A stretch of 47,103 nucleotides of DNA from Saccoglossus kowalevskii (Eukaryota > Hemichordata > Enteropneusta > Harrimaniidae). Positions 1 to 11,400 of the stretch are shown piece by piece. Below the pieces are notes generated by a model. It ran no database searches. It saw only the letters and a program-made list of their open reading frames with translations, and had not been told where the DNA came from. The first letter of the stretch is position 1, and the number at the start of each line of letters is the position of its first letter. Location: NCBI RefSeq assembly GCF_000003605.2, contig NW_003157234.1, positions 241,416-288,518 of the forward strand, given 5' to 3'. The position numbers and the translations under genes were made by a program.

Positions 1-541
1 GGCGAAATGAGTACTGTATGACCATGTTTTCTCCGACAATGGACGTTAGATAAACACGCATTGTTTGCAACTGGAAGCTTATCACCCGTTATATCAGAAT
101 CGTCAACAACAGAGTATACAGATAAGATGTTATCATTTAATTCCTTCCAAAGATAAACACTATGCAAATATCCACGAAACGGCAGGTGTAGTATTTTTCT
201 GCTAGTGTTTTAAAACACTAATTTGAGCAACGTTATTTCGCAATTTCGATCTTTTGTAAACCTGGGGTAATGTATCAAGGTCTAAAATAACCGTTTTATC
301 ATTTTTTGAAAAATCAAGAAAAAAGTGAAAATTTTCCTTCTCGCTACCTTAAATCACCCTGGAGTTCTCCTAACTAATTTGAGTCTTGGATGACGGGAGC
401 GTGAGCACAAACGAAACTCAGACTTGACACTAGAATAAGACAATAATTGGTAGACACAAATTGTTTTGAAGATATGGGACAAAATCGCAAGATATTGCCT
501 TTCAGCTACTACGATTGTTGTGGTCAACTATTGCTTTAAAA
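1..541. other. AT-rich noncoding stretch left of the duplication
   Basis: No ORF, RNA gene or repeat could be supported here. It ends where homology to the block at 36698 begins, so the junction near 542 is a duplication breakpoint. The sequence left of the breakpoint does not resemble the sequence left of copy B. Confidence 0.6.
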
Positions 542-2702
542 TTTCCACAGGTCGTCTACAATAAACACATATTCTAATTAGGAGAAATCGGCCAATTTTT
601 CATACGTTACATATTGATGAAGTGTCACATGTCGAGATTACATAATTGTTAGCATTAATGGTTGAATAAGTGATTTGAAAAGGAAAACCTCAATGATTGT
701 ATATTGTCTCAATGGTATACTGACAAATTTGCAAAATATAAATGTCATTATTTTATTGTTCATTCAAATCATTCATTATCGTATTTGTTATTTATTCAAC
801 TCTCATGATATATGAACTAAATATCAGCTTTCATGGAATCGTATTTAGAATTTGAAGTGTGGTATATGTATTTCACTTCCTTTTTTATTACGGGGCATTG
901 AATATATTACATGAAATTAAAATACTTAAAATGTGCTTCGTTTAAGCGTACGCGTATTGTTGCAGTAAATAATTTTGAAAAGCATTAGACATTTTGATAA
1001 TAATCCATATATGACAGATGGCGTACAAGTAGCAGGATACATGTATCGGTTTACCCTAAATATTTTTTAGTAGTAAGCTATGTGTATATATCTTTTATTG
1101 ATTTATACATGTTTCCTAATAGGCTTTTTCTTGTTCAATCTATTCTCTTAGGGTTTATAATTTTACTTAAATATTCTATTCAATTAGTTAATCTTAGGTC
1201 TCCTAATGATCTTCTTTTGATTTAGATACAAAATAAACATAATAATAACCAGTGTGAAACAATCGAAAATTATTGCAAGATGTTATATAATGCTATTAAT
1301 TTATACTACTAGTAGAAAATACAATTAACACAACTACATGTTACACAACTATTGTGTTTTATGGAGGGTATGTTTAACATAGTCACCAAATTAGACATTC
1401 ATCCCCTCAAATGATCAGAGGTTGCGATTGGACAGGATGTCATCGACGCTAGAAGCATTTTGTCATTGATAATTACACCATATTCTCAATTAAGGCTTTT
1501 GAATAACGTGAATATGGTTCTTATTATGTTGATTACGAACACGTTACGTTTATGCTTTATCGTAGATTACTCATCATATTTCCGTACACTATATTACTTT
1601 ATCATCATTTGCATTTTGCTACGTCAATACAGTTAACCAAATCACATGTGACATACATTTCAAAAATGCTCGTTCTGATTTGATTATACGGCGGCCTATT
1701 TTAATTGCCAACAAGGAGATGTATATCACAATCATACACAGAGTTCAATGTGATTAAACAAGATACATTACATAACGATAAACATCTGAATAGCTGGCGT
1801 TCAGTCAAGCCAATCCACGACGCAAAGTTGTATTACTATCGTGTTTCCTCGTAACGCTTAACAACTGATCAAGTAAATGTAAATTATGGCCACGTTGCAT
1901 GAAAGCAATTCAATTATTACATTCAAATCGTAATCCGTTAGCCTCAAGGCAACGAATGATGAAAACAATAATTAGATCGTTGTGGTTTGGACAGATTAGC
2001 TGAATGTTCGGCATATTGTTTTACCTAAAGCGTAATCGATAACATCCAATTTTCAGTTGAATATACATTTGTAAAGGTATCACTCAATTAACAATCTAAT
2101 CTAAGTCTATGACATGTGATGTTCGTAGTAAATCAGGTTTGTATTGTTTATATATTTTTCTACACAGTGCCCAGTTAATCAACTACATATGGGTAAAACA
2201 GCAGCTGAATATAGTGTTAACAATTGTATGTTTCATCGTAATATTTGGATATCCAATGTTACGAGAAGGCCCGTTTGCTCGGTCACATATCTATTGTCAT
2301 ACTTGTTAGTATATGACTTGTAAACAGGAAGAACAAAATAAGCATCGATTTCGTGTTTTTTTGCAATTATTTGCTTCTGTTATACAACACATTCAAGCCT
2401 GAAAAAAGAATTTTCGACGTTGTAGAATCATCATTCCGGTTTCCAATAATGCTTGTACAACATAATTGAAAATACACATACATGCCTGCATTGATGCAGG
2501 ATACTCTTACTTGAACAGCATACTAGATTGTATATTTAAGTAGGCGCAAGCGTCCAATCATCATGTATTAGTTTTTGCAACATTGTAATTTAATCAAACG
2601 GTCAACCACAGTTGTCTTTCATGTTTAAATGCATACACGGACCTGCAAAACACCTAATATGTTCCAGTGTATGCTCTATGTCATATTAGCGTCTGTTCTT
2701 TT

Positions 2703-2886
2703 TGTACTGAATTGTATTATATTGAAAAGTTTGGAACTGTTATTTGTTGTCCTCGCATGGTGAAACCCTACCCGCATGTATCGGAACATTGACTTTAAAA
2801 GCCTATATGTCCCTGCAATAGTAAGTCGAACACAACACAGGTGCAGGTGAGGAAAGTTGGCAAACTAACAACACTAAAGCTTGATT
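2703..2886. other. 184-bp near-invariant island in copy A
   Basis: This stretch matches 38984-39167 with one visible substitution (T/C after CCCGCATG), while the rest of the duplication differs at about one base in ten. The high similarity continues with a few more changes to about 3025. No reading frame stays open through it. It contains a doubled CAGGTG hexamer. Possible explanations are a conserved regulatory element, an RNA, or a recent gene-conversion tract; the sequence alone does not decide. Confidence 0.75.
2838..2849 (+). promoter_or_regulatory. Two abutting E-box hexamers (CAGGTG CAGGTG)
   Basis: CAGGTG occurs twice back to back within the 184-bp island and is kept in copy B. CAGGTG is the E-box form bound by Snail/ZEB and E-protein factors in animals. 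Any regulatory role is inferred from the motif and its preservation only. Confidence 0.25.
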
Positions 2887-3949
2887 AGCCACTACCACAA
2901 CTAAAATATGTGTTGAAATTATGCATGTTAAAATTTATTTAAACTGGTATATTCACACGAGATCGAATAATACATTGTTGACTGTCTAATGAAATGTGGT
3001 GCTTGTACCAGCATACGTTTGTAATCTGATTCGCTCTGCATATGAGAGTATTAATCAATACATTAACATGTGTTTTGCTTTATTAAAACCAACATAATTC
3101 GTATGTATAATTTGTGATATTTGCGGCGTACATATACTCTGATTAATATGTATCAGAAATGTTCATGTTCATAAAACAACAACCTTTGCCGTAAATAATA
3201 TGCAGAGTATTCAATATTTGATAAATATACAAAGTACTACAATAGTTAATTGATTTTACAAAAGATATGTATATTAGGGTTTCAAATGTGCAAATGTCTT
3301 ATTTAGATTCATATAAATACTATATCATGTAGGAATTGAATACACCAGTGTAAATATTACTTTAATTAATGTTTAGATGATTTACATGGTTTACGTTTAA
3401 AAAGAACAAACCAACAAGATTGTTGTTTTTAACTCAATAACAAATGTTAATTGGAAGTGGTCATTTTTAATTTATGCAAAAAGAGAAAATATCCCCAAAG
3501 TGACATCATATCATGCAGATCCACTATGCGTACTCCCAAGAATCAAAATTGTGTAAATAAACCTCGATTCGTAATACGGGGAATGTTTACCAGGTAGTCT
3601 AACATTTATGAAACCCCATTGTTTGGAAACAGTTGGTATGCTATACATGCCACGTCATCGCACGTATTGGGACTGAACATTGAAGTGATGCTAACAGCGC
3701 AACCAATTGTACAGTCTATTCACTTCCACATTACATAGTCTCACGGGCACGGTATTTTATTTACTCTTATTTTCGTAAGTGATTGACTGTAATTTCCCAT
3801 CGCAACTCATTGATATTGTTGCTACATGCCTTTTGAATGAGAAAAACCTAAAGTAAACATTTTTGGGTAACAGTATTTCTTGGATAGGCAAGGTCGGTAT
3901 TGAAATAGAAAATTTGTTTTTTTATTGAAATGCATTACGTCAAAACCCA

Positions 3950-4369
3950 GTGATATTGAAATTTCATTATTAAGTAAAGTTTCCAGTATTCCAGGAGACT
4001 AATATTACATATTGAAATAAACAAGAATCATGGTGAGTAAAAGTCTGCATCGGCTATATCCCGTTTTTATTTCTTTACAGTGTATGACGGCCATAACTAA
4101 AATATGATCAGATTTATAAATTAGCTGAAAATCAAGGGAGTTACGCGACCCTTTATTAAAAAAAAAAAGATTATTGTTCTACCATCGAACTCCAGAGGAA
4201 TAAATTCTGACTCTTAGTGATCAATATAAATAGTGATAGAACCCTGGCCATTCATTCACCAGTAATAGAATACCGTTTTTGGTTATGCACAACATTTTTG
4301 AAAGGTAACAGTCTAGTCTATCCAATCCAAAATCATCATCTTAGAGAAACACACCCCAACATCACGAGC
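3950..4369. other. Unassigned stretch between copy A and the gypsy remnant
   Basis: Homology to copy B stops at about 3949. What follows is AT-rich with an A-run near 4159-4168 and no supported ORF. A similar distance (about 410 bases) separates the end of copy B from the other gypsy remnant, but the two intervals do not look alike by eye. Confidence 0.5.
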
Positions 4370-5079
4370 TAACATTAAAGCTGGCCAACATTTGTTGCAG
4401 TCAAAATGGGTTCTCTTACCAGCACCGCTTTCAACTTCGAGAAAGTACGTTCACACTTCTCTGACCAAATAAACTTGGAGTGGAGTCACAACCTAACTAC
4501 AGTCTGCAGTAATAGAAACCAAAAATCTAACAATTTCTTGTTTAGAGTTCAGCGCAGGTAATTTGAAAATGGCCTTACTTTTTGCAAGCCGTGGCTACAC
4601 TTCACCTTAGGTTTGGTAAACTCTCTTTTGGACATGTTTACAACCATACTGGTTCAAGTGTGCTTCTCAAATAGATGAAGCAAATCCCATTTTCACTATT
4701 GAATATCACAATTTGGAATATCTTGCATCACTTTATCCATTAGGGACCGGACAGTTGCTGGGTCGTTTTCCGTATCAAATGAATGAACCTACCTGAATCA
4801 AGGATCAAAAAGCTGAAATTTAGTTGACTTTATTGGTTGAAGGAACCTGCCAATAACCGTTAGGTAACTCTACTTTACTGTACTTTCCTTACTCAACAAT
4901 CCTATACAGTCTTCAATTCTGAGGTGAGGATATGAGTCAGCAACAATTAAAGTATTCATTTTGCCGAAATCAATACACAATCTCAAAAACACAAGGTTTT
5001 AGGATGAGAAAAAAGGGAGAATAGCTGCTCTGACTGGTTTTGATTATATCCTGCTGCAATATGTACTGAACCTTTTTCC
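4370..5079 (-). pseudogene. Reverse transcriptase remnant of the gypsy element, cut at the RNase H start
   Basis: Recognisable pieces in order are KLKTDMLAKV with KKVQYILQQDI (palm entry), LCIDFGKMNTLIVADSYP (RT block with the D-Y-R-x-L-N-like motif), YWQVP, SKREFTKPKVK in a shifted frame, QVRPFSNYLR, and FSKLKAVLVREPILTA at the RT/RNase H junction. Numerous stops and frame changes occur. The stretch that should carry YxDD (about 4700) is altered beyond recognition. Homology ends near 4380. Confidence 0.75.
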
Positions 5080-5307
5080 TCACCTTGGCCAACATATCAG
5101 TTTTGAGTTTTTAAGGAGCTTTCTTAAAGATGAAGATGGTAGCATTGCCGTCAAAGTGTTGCGACCCAATTCATCAGAACATGAATGTTGAAACTCCAAA
5201 ATAACATCACTGACACTTTTTCTTTGAGGCTCAGGTAAATAGCTCAGCACAGACGAAAAGTTGGATAAGTTTCGAGAATTGAACAATGCAGAAGTTTGTG
5301 GATCCAA
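5080..5307 (-). pseudogene. Integrase-to-RT linker segment of the gypsy remnant
   Basis: A 75-codon open stretch reads LPEPQRKSVSDVILEFQHSC followed by SDELGRN. This resembles the conserved segment found immediately before reverse transcriptase in many gypsy elements (a hydrophobic helix, then a D-x-x-G-R-T-like motif). It sits directly between the integrase end and the RT start, with no room for LTRs, gag or protease. That supports a single integrase-first element rather than two tandem copies. Confidence 0.6.
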
Positions 5308-5429
5308 TTGTTACATCAAACTCCCCATGGCCATTTTCATCTTCAGCCCTGCGCTTATTAGACCACCTGACCACCAACACTAACTACACCTATCATCTTA
5401 GAAGAATGTCCTTAGTAGCAACCAATTGA

Positions 5430-5735
5430 AGACGCACTCTTTTATCCCAATCTTCTGGATACTCCTTAGAATATGACAATATATACCTTGCTAACACTCC
5501 TGGAGACTGAGGAGATAAGCTCAAGATTTAGACGTATTTACTCCCAACTGATGTATGACCTCTTAAAATAAACCAGATTCTTCATCAGACAGAATTTCCA
5601 TAGAATGTCTATATCAAGTGAAAAAAGTGCACCAGAACCTCTACCACTACTTTAGCAATTATATTCTCCAAGGGCTATCAGGATGCCTAGTGTCCATGTC
5701 AATGATTGCTAACTTGAAGTGAAACATTGTCTTTG
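5430..5735 (-). pseudogene. Integrase DDE core of the gypsy remnant, catalytic Glu lost
   Basis: The first catalytic Asp lies in IIDMDT (codon 5698-5700) and the second in LSDEESG (codon 5584-5586). The third acidic residue should sit in the segment SPQSPGVLARY, where Ala (codon 5499-5501) stands in place of Glu. The spacing from second Asp to this position is about 28 codons instead of the usual 35, so there is also a deletion. In-frame stops interrupt the core. Integrase joins element cDNA to host DNA; this copy cannot. Confidence 0.75.
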
Positions 5736-5783
5736 TTGATACCAATTGCGGAGGCTTAATGGCAAGCTGGGGTTTCCCATTAC

Positions 5784-5979
5784 TTGACAAGTATGACATG
5801 TTTTGCAGTACTCAATTACATTTCTGTGCATTCTCTGTCAGTACAAATGTGCCATTTCTCAGTCTTTCAGATATCCAAGTGCCTAGCCACAGTGATAGAA
5901 ATGGGCTATTCTAGGTATATCGTGTTGATAACATTGACACTATTTAATGAACTAACTTTCTTGTCAAAACACCATCCCT
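5784..5979 (-). pseudogene. Integrase zinc-binding (HHCC) region of the gypsy remnant
   Basis: RDGVLTRK precedes a degenerate ARHLDIRKTEK stretch (His near 5880) and then EYCKTCHTCQVMGKP, with the CxxC cysteines at 5796-5798 and 5787-5789. This is the classic N-terminal zinc finger of gypsy integrases. The second half is shifted in frame relative to the first, so it is no longer translatable. Confidence 0.75.
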
Positions 5980-6065
5980 CATATAATAACATTTTGGGAA
6001 ACTTGTAGCCTCCTTCTAGCCTAAACCCATCATCAACTCTTTCAAAGTGAGATTAGCTTCTTGTT

Positions 6066-8315
6066 GTGAAGAATGTCTGAATTCTACACTACTTATTCTG
6101 TCTCTCTTTACTAGGTTGTGACTTGGTTACACGCAAAATGAATAAATAAGGCTATACAGCTTCACGAAATTTTCATTCTTGTCATTAACCACACCTTATC
6201 CACACCAGGTAAGCCAAGGTATTCTATATTTCTTTCCAGGCATGGCAGAACTCCTTACTACTTCTCTCAGATGAGCCCTGGCACTTCTGGCTTCCACCCC
6301 TGCCTCTCATCATTCTTTAACCTGAATTGAAACTCTCAGTCCTCACACGACCTTATTACAAGAGTGACAAATGGGTTCAACCCATGCCCTCTGGTTTCTC
6401 AACTGTCTTCGCAGGTATGACAACTGACTGAAAGTTATGCTGTCAGTACTGGACCTAGCCTTCATCAGCATATTATTTCACCTAGGGAATATACAATAAA
6501 CTCATGAACACTCTATTATCGGTTACAAAAATGTTGTATTGCAGTGTGTCCTATGCACTTTTGAGAACCACAACTCGCACGCAATTGTTCTCTATGTGTC
6601 TAGTAAAAACATTAAGTAAACACTAGCCATTGTTAATACAATATTTTTCACATTGTATTCTACGTTTTGTTCTTCATAACTTATAGATTATTTTGAATCT
6701 TTTAAAATGAGATCTGGCTGCAAATTGTTCTATTTTTCTCGACGGTCACACATTGAAGTTGTACTTTAATGGACGTTAATTGCATTAATGTACTTTGAAC
6801 GTTCCGTGAAAGGAGACTGGAAAGCATCATTTATAATACAGAAATTGGCAGGTATATTTGGTCGTCTCATGAGAATCGTCTTATCCACTAGTATCTTAAA
6901 AGTTACATTTGTCCTGCACACATGTTGTAATAATTGATTAATGGATGAACAATTTAATGTTTGTGTCTGAAAGTTTGCAGTCTTTTAATACTTTATACTA
7001 ATATTTCTCTTTAGTTTTGGAAATTACATTATATAGAGAATTACTCAATTAAAGTTGTCGTCAATTTTCATACTGGTGAATACATAAAACAATTCTCAAC
7101 AGTATACATTGACATGAACGATTCTCACACATCCAATATGATTAAGAAGTAGTGAGTGATTCAGATCATATTAACCACCGTTATGTGAGACATTCAATCG
7201 AAATCAAAATCGAAATGTTATCTTATCCCCTAGTATTGTTAAGGTTGTATCCTGAATACAGATCTAGATAATGGGTTAAATAATTCTGCCATGGTTGAAG
7301 CCAGTATCTTACGTGTTGTAGTGAAACGAGTCTTAATGATGTCTAAAATGCGTGTTACATTGCACTACTATTTAAAAGCTTGTACGACATTGCTTTTAAC
7401 TTTGTTTTTCAAAAAAAATAAAGTTCATTAACCCATTACTAACATGGCAATTTCCCGCACTCGGTAGAAAATTTAAACTGATCATAATAGTATAAAGCAT
7501 GCAACGACATAAATGCATCTCAACACATAACTTCAAATAATAATGCAGGTCCCCTTTACAGATTAGACAAATTATAACCACATTGCCATTTATTCTAAAT
7601 TTTCTCAGCTTTTTTAGGGATCCTCGTCATGAACAAATACATCTCACATACTTTGATGACGTGTTATAAATATACGCATTTGTCATCACAATATCATCTG
7701 TCTAGTTATGCGTGTTTTCGTGACATACATATTTCTCATTTATTGAGTTTGATGTATAAATACACACATGTGTATGCATTGTTCACCGCTGTCTGGCAAT
7801 ACGGAAAACGTTGCACGCAAACTACAATACCATGTTCTTTTTGTCAATGTTGAATATGTCGAATCACTGAATGAAACTGTCAATAACTAGACCTCCATTA
7901 CAGTTAATATATATAGTATAATGAGTTAGCAACGTAGTTCAATCATAGTGCGATTTATTGCATGTTCACCATGGTAACTCATTTGGGGTGAATTCATATA
8001 CAGGCTCACGCCTCTCAGTTTGCTGAACTTCAGTTAACATTGGTATCTGCATAACACTTATTATTATACATCTGTCACCGTAGCGTCATAAGTTACAGCG
8101 TACCGCGGTATTTTACCATATAAGGTAATGGGAATTCCATATATGGACTGAATACACGCGTAAGCGTTTTCTAATGATAAAAACAAACATGGCTGCCACC
8201 AGGGTTTGACCTTACTCTGAACAAAGGAGTTCGCTGATTCTGTTTTAAAAGTTTTGGATTTCCGCATTCCCAAGATGTATCACTGGAAGGATAACATGTA
8301 TAATAATAAGTTTTT
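6066..8315. other. Noncoding stretch; possible gag edge at its left end
   Basis: From 6066 to about 6480 the composition is still like the gypsy remnant, and one minus-strand frame reads PICHSCNKV (near 6370-6395), a weak zinc-knuckle resemblance. A minus-strand CTGATGAAGG lies at 6459-6468. Beyond that the sequence is AT-rich with only short unremarkable ORFs (7396-7581, 7629-7853, 8064-8273), and no gene is supported. Confidence 0.4.
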
Positions 8316-8415
8316 ACGAGGATACCTCAAAGTATACACTCAGACAGTACGTCGTCGCAAAGACCTCCAATACTCCCACCGTACTGTCTTCGTGCGTACT
8401 TTGAGGTATCCTCGT
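8316..8415. repeat. 36-bp inverted repeat forming a long hairpin
   Basis: Arm 8316-8351 (starting ACGAGGATACCTCAAAGTA) is the reverse complement of arm 8380-8415 at 32 of 36 positions, with a 28-base spacer. Mismatches cluster in the middle of the arm. It could be a miniature inverted-repeat element (mariner-type ends often begin in a CGAGG-like way), although a TA target duplication is present only on the left (TTTTTA|CGAGG versus CCTCG|TGATAA). It could also be a hairpin RNA precursor. The 65-codon ORF running through it is a by-product of the palindrome. Confidence 0.85.
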
Positions 8416-11400
8416 GATAACATCATAATATTATACTTGATGGTTTCGTGATTTTATGGAAAAAGCAACCGTTTAGCATCAAAGTTAATGCAGCCTTATG
8501 TGCGTACATTCCCCAAACATGACCACAGCATTAGTTTATTAATTGAAGAATCAAATTTCACGCTGAGCAAATATAGGTGTAATGGAATCTTCATTTATCA
8601 TAAACATAGGGCTTACATGCACAAAACTGTATTTTTAATCATCAGGTTTATATTAGTTGTGCAAATTTGATATTCATTCATCATGTCATTCAATCACCAA
8701 TGAGTCTTTATGATTCAAAGTAACATAATTCAATAACGTAGCATATGTCTGCCTGCATTGGTATGAATTTTTACATCTGCCGTTATGAAATTGCCATGGA
8801 AACCAGCACGGCAAAAAACGATAATAACAAAAAAACATTAGCAACTATTGGGATTAGCATTCTACTGATCAAATCCACACGAAGTGCTACTACACAATAA
8901 GACACATTATCAAAATTATCTTGCAATCGTAATAATTATTTGAAACAACTAAACATTTCAGACAATAGTTCTTCATTAGAGGTAAATCCGAAGCCATTAA
9001 CACCACCTCCATTTAGAGCTTGAAAAAACGTCAACTTCACAGCGAAGAATTTCTGTATTAATATGTAGTTGCTATGTAAGTAGAAGGAAGTAGAAACTAA
9101 GGAAATTTCTAAAACTATTACTTTCTGCTCGCTGAGCTCTATTTTACCCGGTACATAGTTATATGAAAGGTCTCATTCAATAATGACCCCCTCTCCCACT
9201 CCATATTAATGCCCTATTAGTGAGTAAGTAAATGTACAAGGCAATGACAAAGGCGTGAGTAATGTTGAGCAATCCTCAGTTCGAGCCCTATTATTCAAAC
9301 AATAGTGCAACCCCACATCGTCATGTTCGATGAGAATATATAATGTGTGAGAAACACTTTATCGCCACTAGTGCAATGATGTAAAACAAAACCTTTAATT
9401 CTCACCCAATAATAATGCCGAACAATGTAATGTACACTACCGTGTTGTTAGAGCGTCAAAGCCGAAAGTGAAAAGAATGCTTTTTTGGTTTATACAACCA
9501 GTCAAAATGTGAAAAAAAAATCATTGTCCCACAAGCTCTGTCCGGGGCTGAACAATTAAAGCGCTGCATGTTCGTAATTGGCATCACCTGATATTATTAT
9601 TCTTTATACCAACTATTATGATTTAATCATAATATGTGTTGTTCATTTTGTGTCGTGCCAAAAATGTTCAAGAAACTGCATATTAAATGGAACCAATAGC
9701 CTATAGTCGATAGGACTGACCAATGTGATGTGTGGTAATTGTAGTATTCAAAACTTTGGGGTATAATATATGTAACTGAACATTAAATATGTTAGCACCG
9801 CGTTATTATAACCATGTGTGCGTCCATCCACTACAAGTTCTCAATCAATTTTGTTTAGAATGCATATGATGTAATACATTCAATTTCATGTTAGGTTACT
9901 TTTCAATTTCAGAACCCTCCCCGCAATACGAACATAAGTCAATTTAGATTAATTGAAATGTGGCAAATATATTGTGATACATCATAGCGTGACTAAATAT
10001 ACAGAAAATGAGTAAAGTAATGCAGTTCAGTCGTGTCATGATTTCGTTACTGTACAACACCATGTAATGATACAATCATGATTGCGTTAACCATTATAAT
10101 TTATTAAGGTAATTCGAAGCGACGTGAATAACTTTTTACGTCTCACATAACGTAATGAAAAAAACAGTTGCTTGAGATTAACAGTTCGCTAATCAATACA
10201 TTTTGTATTAGCTTTTCAATAATCTCCAGTCCTTCATCAGCACAATATGAATACTTGCCTTACTAAAACCTGCATTTCCATGGGAAAAGGAGTCAACTTC
10301 AGAGAATATGCTTTTATATAACAACATCTAGCTTAAAATAAAATAGCTTGACTGAAGATTTGTATACTCATATTATCTTCGGCTGCACGTTAACACAAGC
10401 ATTTCAACACGATTTGTAAGGTAACTCAAAATGCCTGATAGTTCACGATACAGTTAGTGTGATGCTCTGTAATCGTTGTAAGTAATCAAAAAAGTAGACA
10501 TGTACTCATGAACTTGCTTAGCATGATATGTATACATATTTTAAAAATCATTTTACGTTGTTTAGCAATAATCGTTCACGGTAAATTTCAATAACCAAGC
10601 TATTGGAAAAATATAATAATAGTACAAACGACAAAATGAGACAGGATCGGATTAAATTTCGGTGTATATTCGGTACACTCACTTTAACCGTTGACTTAGG
10701 TGTATACAAAAGTTGACTATATTTCAATGTATCAATTACAATTAAGGATGATGTATCAGGTCCAAGTGCTCGGCAAAATGGTTATTTCTGTTACATGCAG
10801 TTCTTTTAATTGATGTATACAACCATGAATAATTAACGAACACAATTTCGATGTTAGTCTACTAGTTAGGCAAAATGTCTGCACACTCTCGTCCAGTAAC
10901 AAGTCTTAAATAGCCATGCAATTCTTTAAAGCCACTGTCAATCACAGGTTCATTCAAGTTTTATTCCACTCAACCACCATCGGTCATTATTAAGTATTTC
11001 CCCATGAGACTGTACGGTGTAATCATGTAATCATATTTAAGCAAGCGATATATTTACTAAGTATCTTGCCCTTTGAATGTAATGGATAGCCGTTCAGTCT
11101 GAAACATTCCAATAGTTTGGATATAAAAAGGCGATATATTTTCTGCATAAATAAACTTGAATGTATACAAGATGTATACTTCACAGGTAATACGATGTTA
11201 TGGTCAAGAAAGTAACGTACATCAACAGACTTACGTATAACAAAGGATGTTGGACAATACGGAACTACTAAACATTTATTTAGAACCATTTTTATCTGAA
11301 ATGCTTGAGCCGTTACGAGCCACTATGGCAAATCTGTAGTGGCTCGCAAAGGTTTACTAATAATATAAAGAGCAACGGCACCTGGTGACTAGTTTAGTAT

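Larger units (their letters stand above)
542..3949 (+). repeat. Large direct duplication, copy A
   Basis: This block aligns in the same orientation along its whole length with 36698-40287. Shared landmarks in order include TTTCCACAGGTCG at the start, TATACGGCGGCCTA (about 1686 and 38008), CGAGAAGGCCCGTTTGCTCG (about 2261 and 38541), and GCATTACGTCAAAACCC at the end. By eye identity is about 88-93%, with scattered indels. Copy A carries about 60 bases near 1830-1890 that copy B lacks. Small ORFs inside do not keep the same frame between copies (2109-2309 versus 38383-38622), which argues that the block is noncoding. Neither terminal inverted repeats nor Helitron ends were seen. It may be a segmental duplication, a noncoding mobile element, or alleles assembled as two copies. 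Confidence 0.9.
4370..6065 (-). pseudogene. Decayed Ty3/gypsy pol with integrase upstream of reverse transcriptase
   Basis: Read on the minus strand from high to low coordinates, the remnant shows four parts in order. First is the pre-integrase motif RDGVLTRK (5956-5979) and the zinc-binding region with YCKTCHTCQ (5784-5810). Second is the integrase core (LAIIDMDT near 5700, then LSDEESG near 5584, then EYPEDWDKRVRL near 5450). Third is a linker ending in FQHSCSDELGRN. Fourth is reverse transcriptase (VADSYPHLRIEDCIG near 4930, FSKLKAVLVREPILTA near 4400). Many stops and frameshifts show it is dead, and the RT catalytic YxDD box is not recognisable. The usual gypsy order is RT-RNase H-integrase; integrase first is the order described for Gmr1-like elements. 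It stops where RNase H should begin. No LTRs were found. Gag-like sequence may extend to about 6480 but is not secure. Confidence 0.8.

Noticed and set aside
2109-2309. 66-codon ORF in copy A as a real gene
   Set aside because: The aligned part of copy B uses a different frame and different ends, so the ORF is not conserved even though the DNA is.
6360-6400. Gag zinc knuckle (PICHSCNKV, minus strand)
   Set aside because: Only the first CxxC is present; the following GHxxxxC is not recognisable, so it stays a hint at the left edge of the gypsy remnant rather than a feature.
8254-8451. 65-codon ORF at 8254-8451
   Set aside because: It is made by the inverted repeat itself, and the arms encode unrelated residues in the two directions.
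9270-9300. tRNA or tRNA-derived SINE B-box (CAGTTCGAGCCCT)
   Set aside because: No matching A-box or cloverleaf arms could be drawn upstream, and a similar GAGTTCGACTC at 21189 also lacks them.
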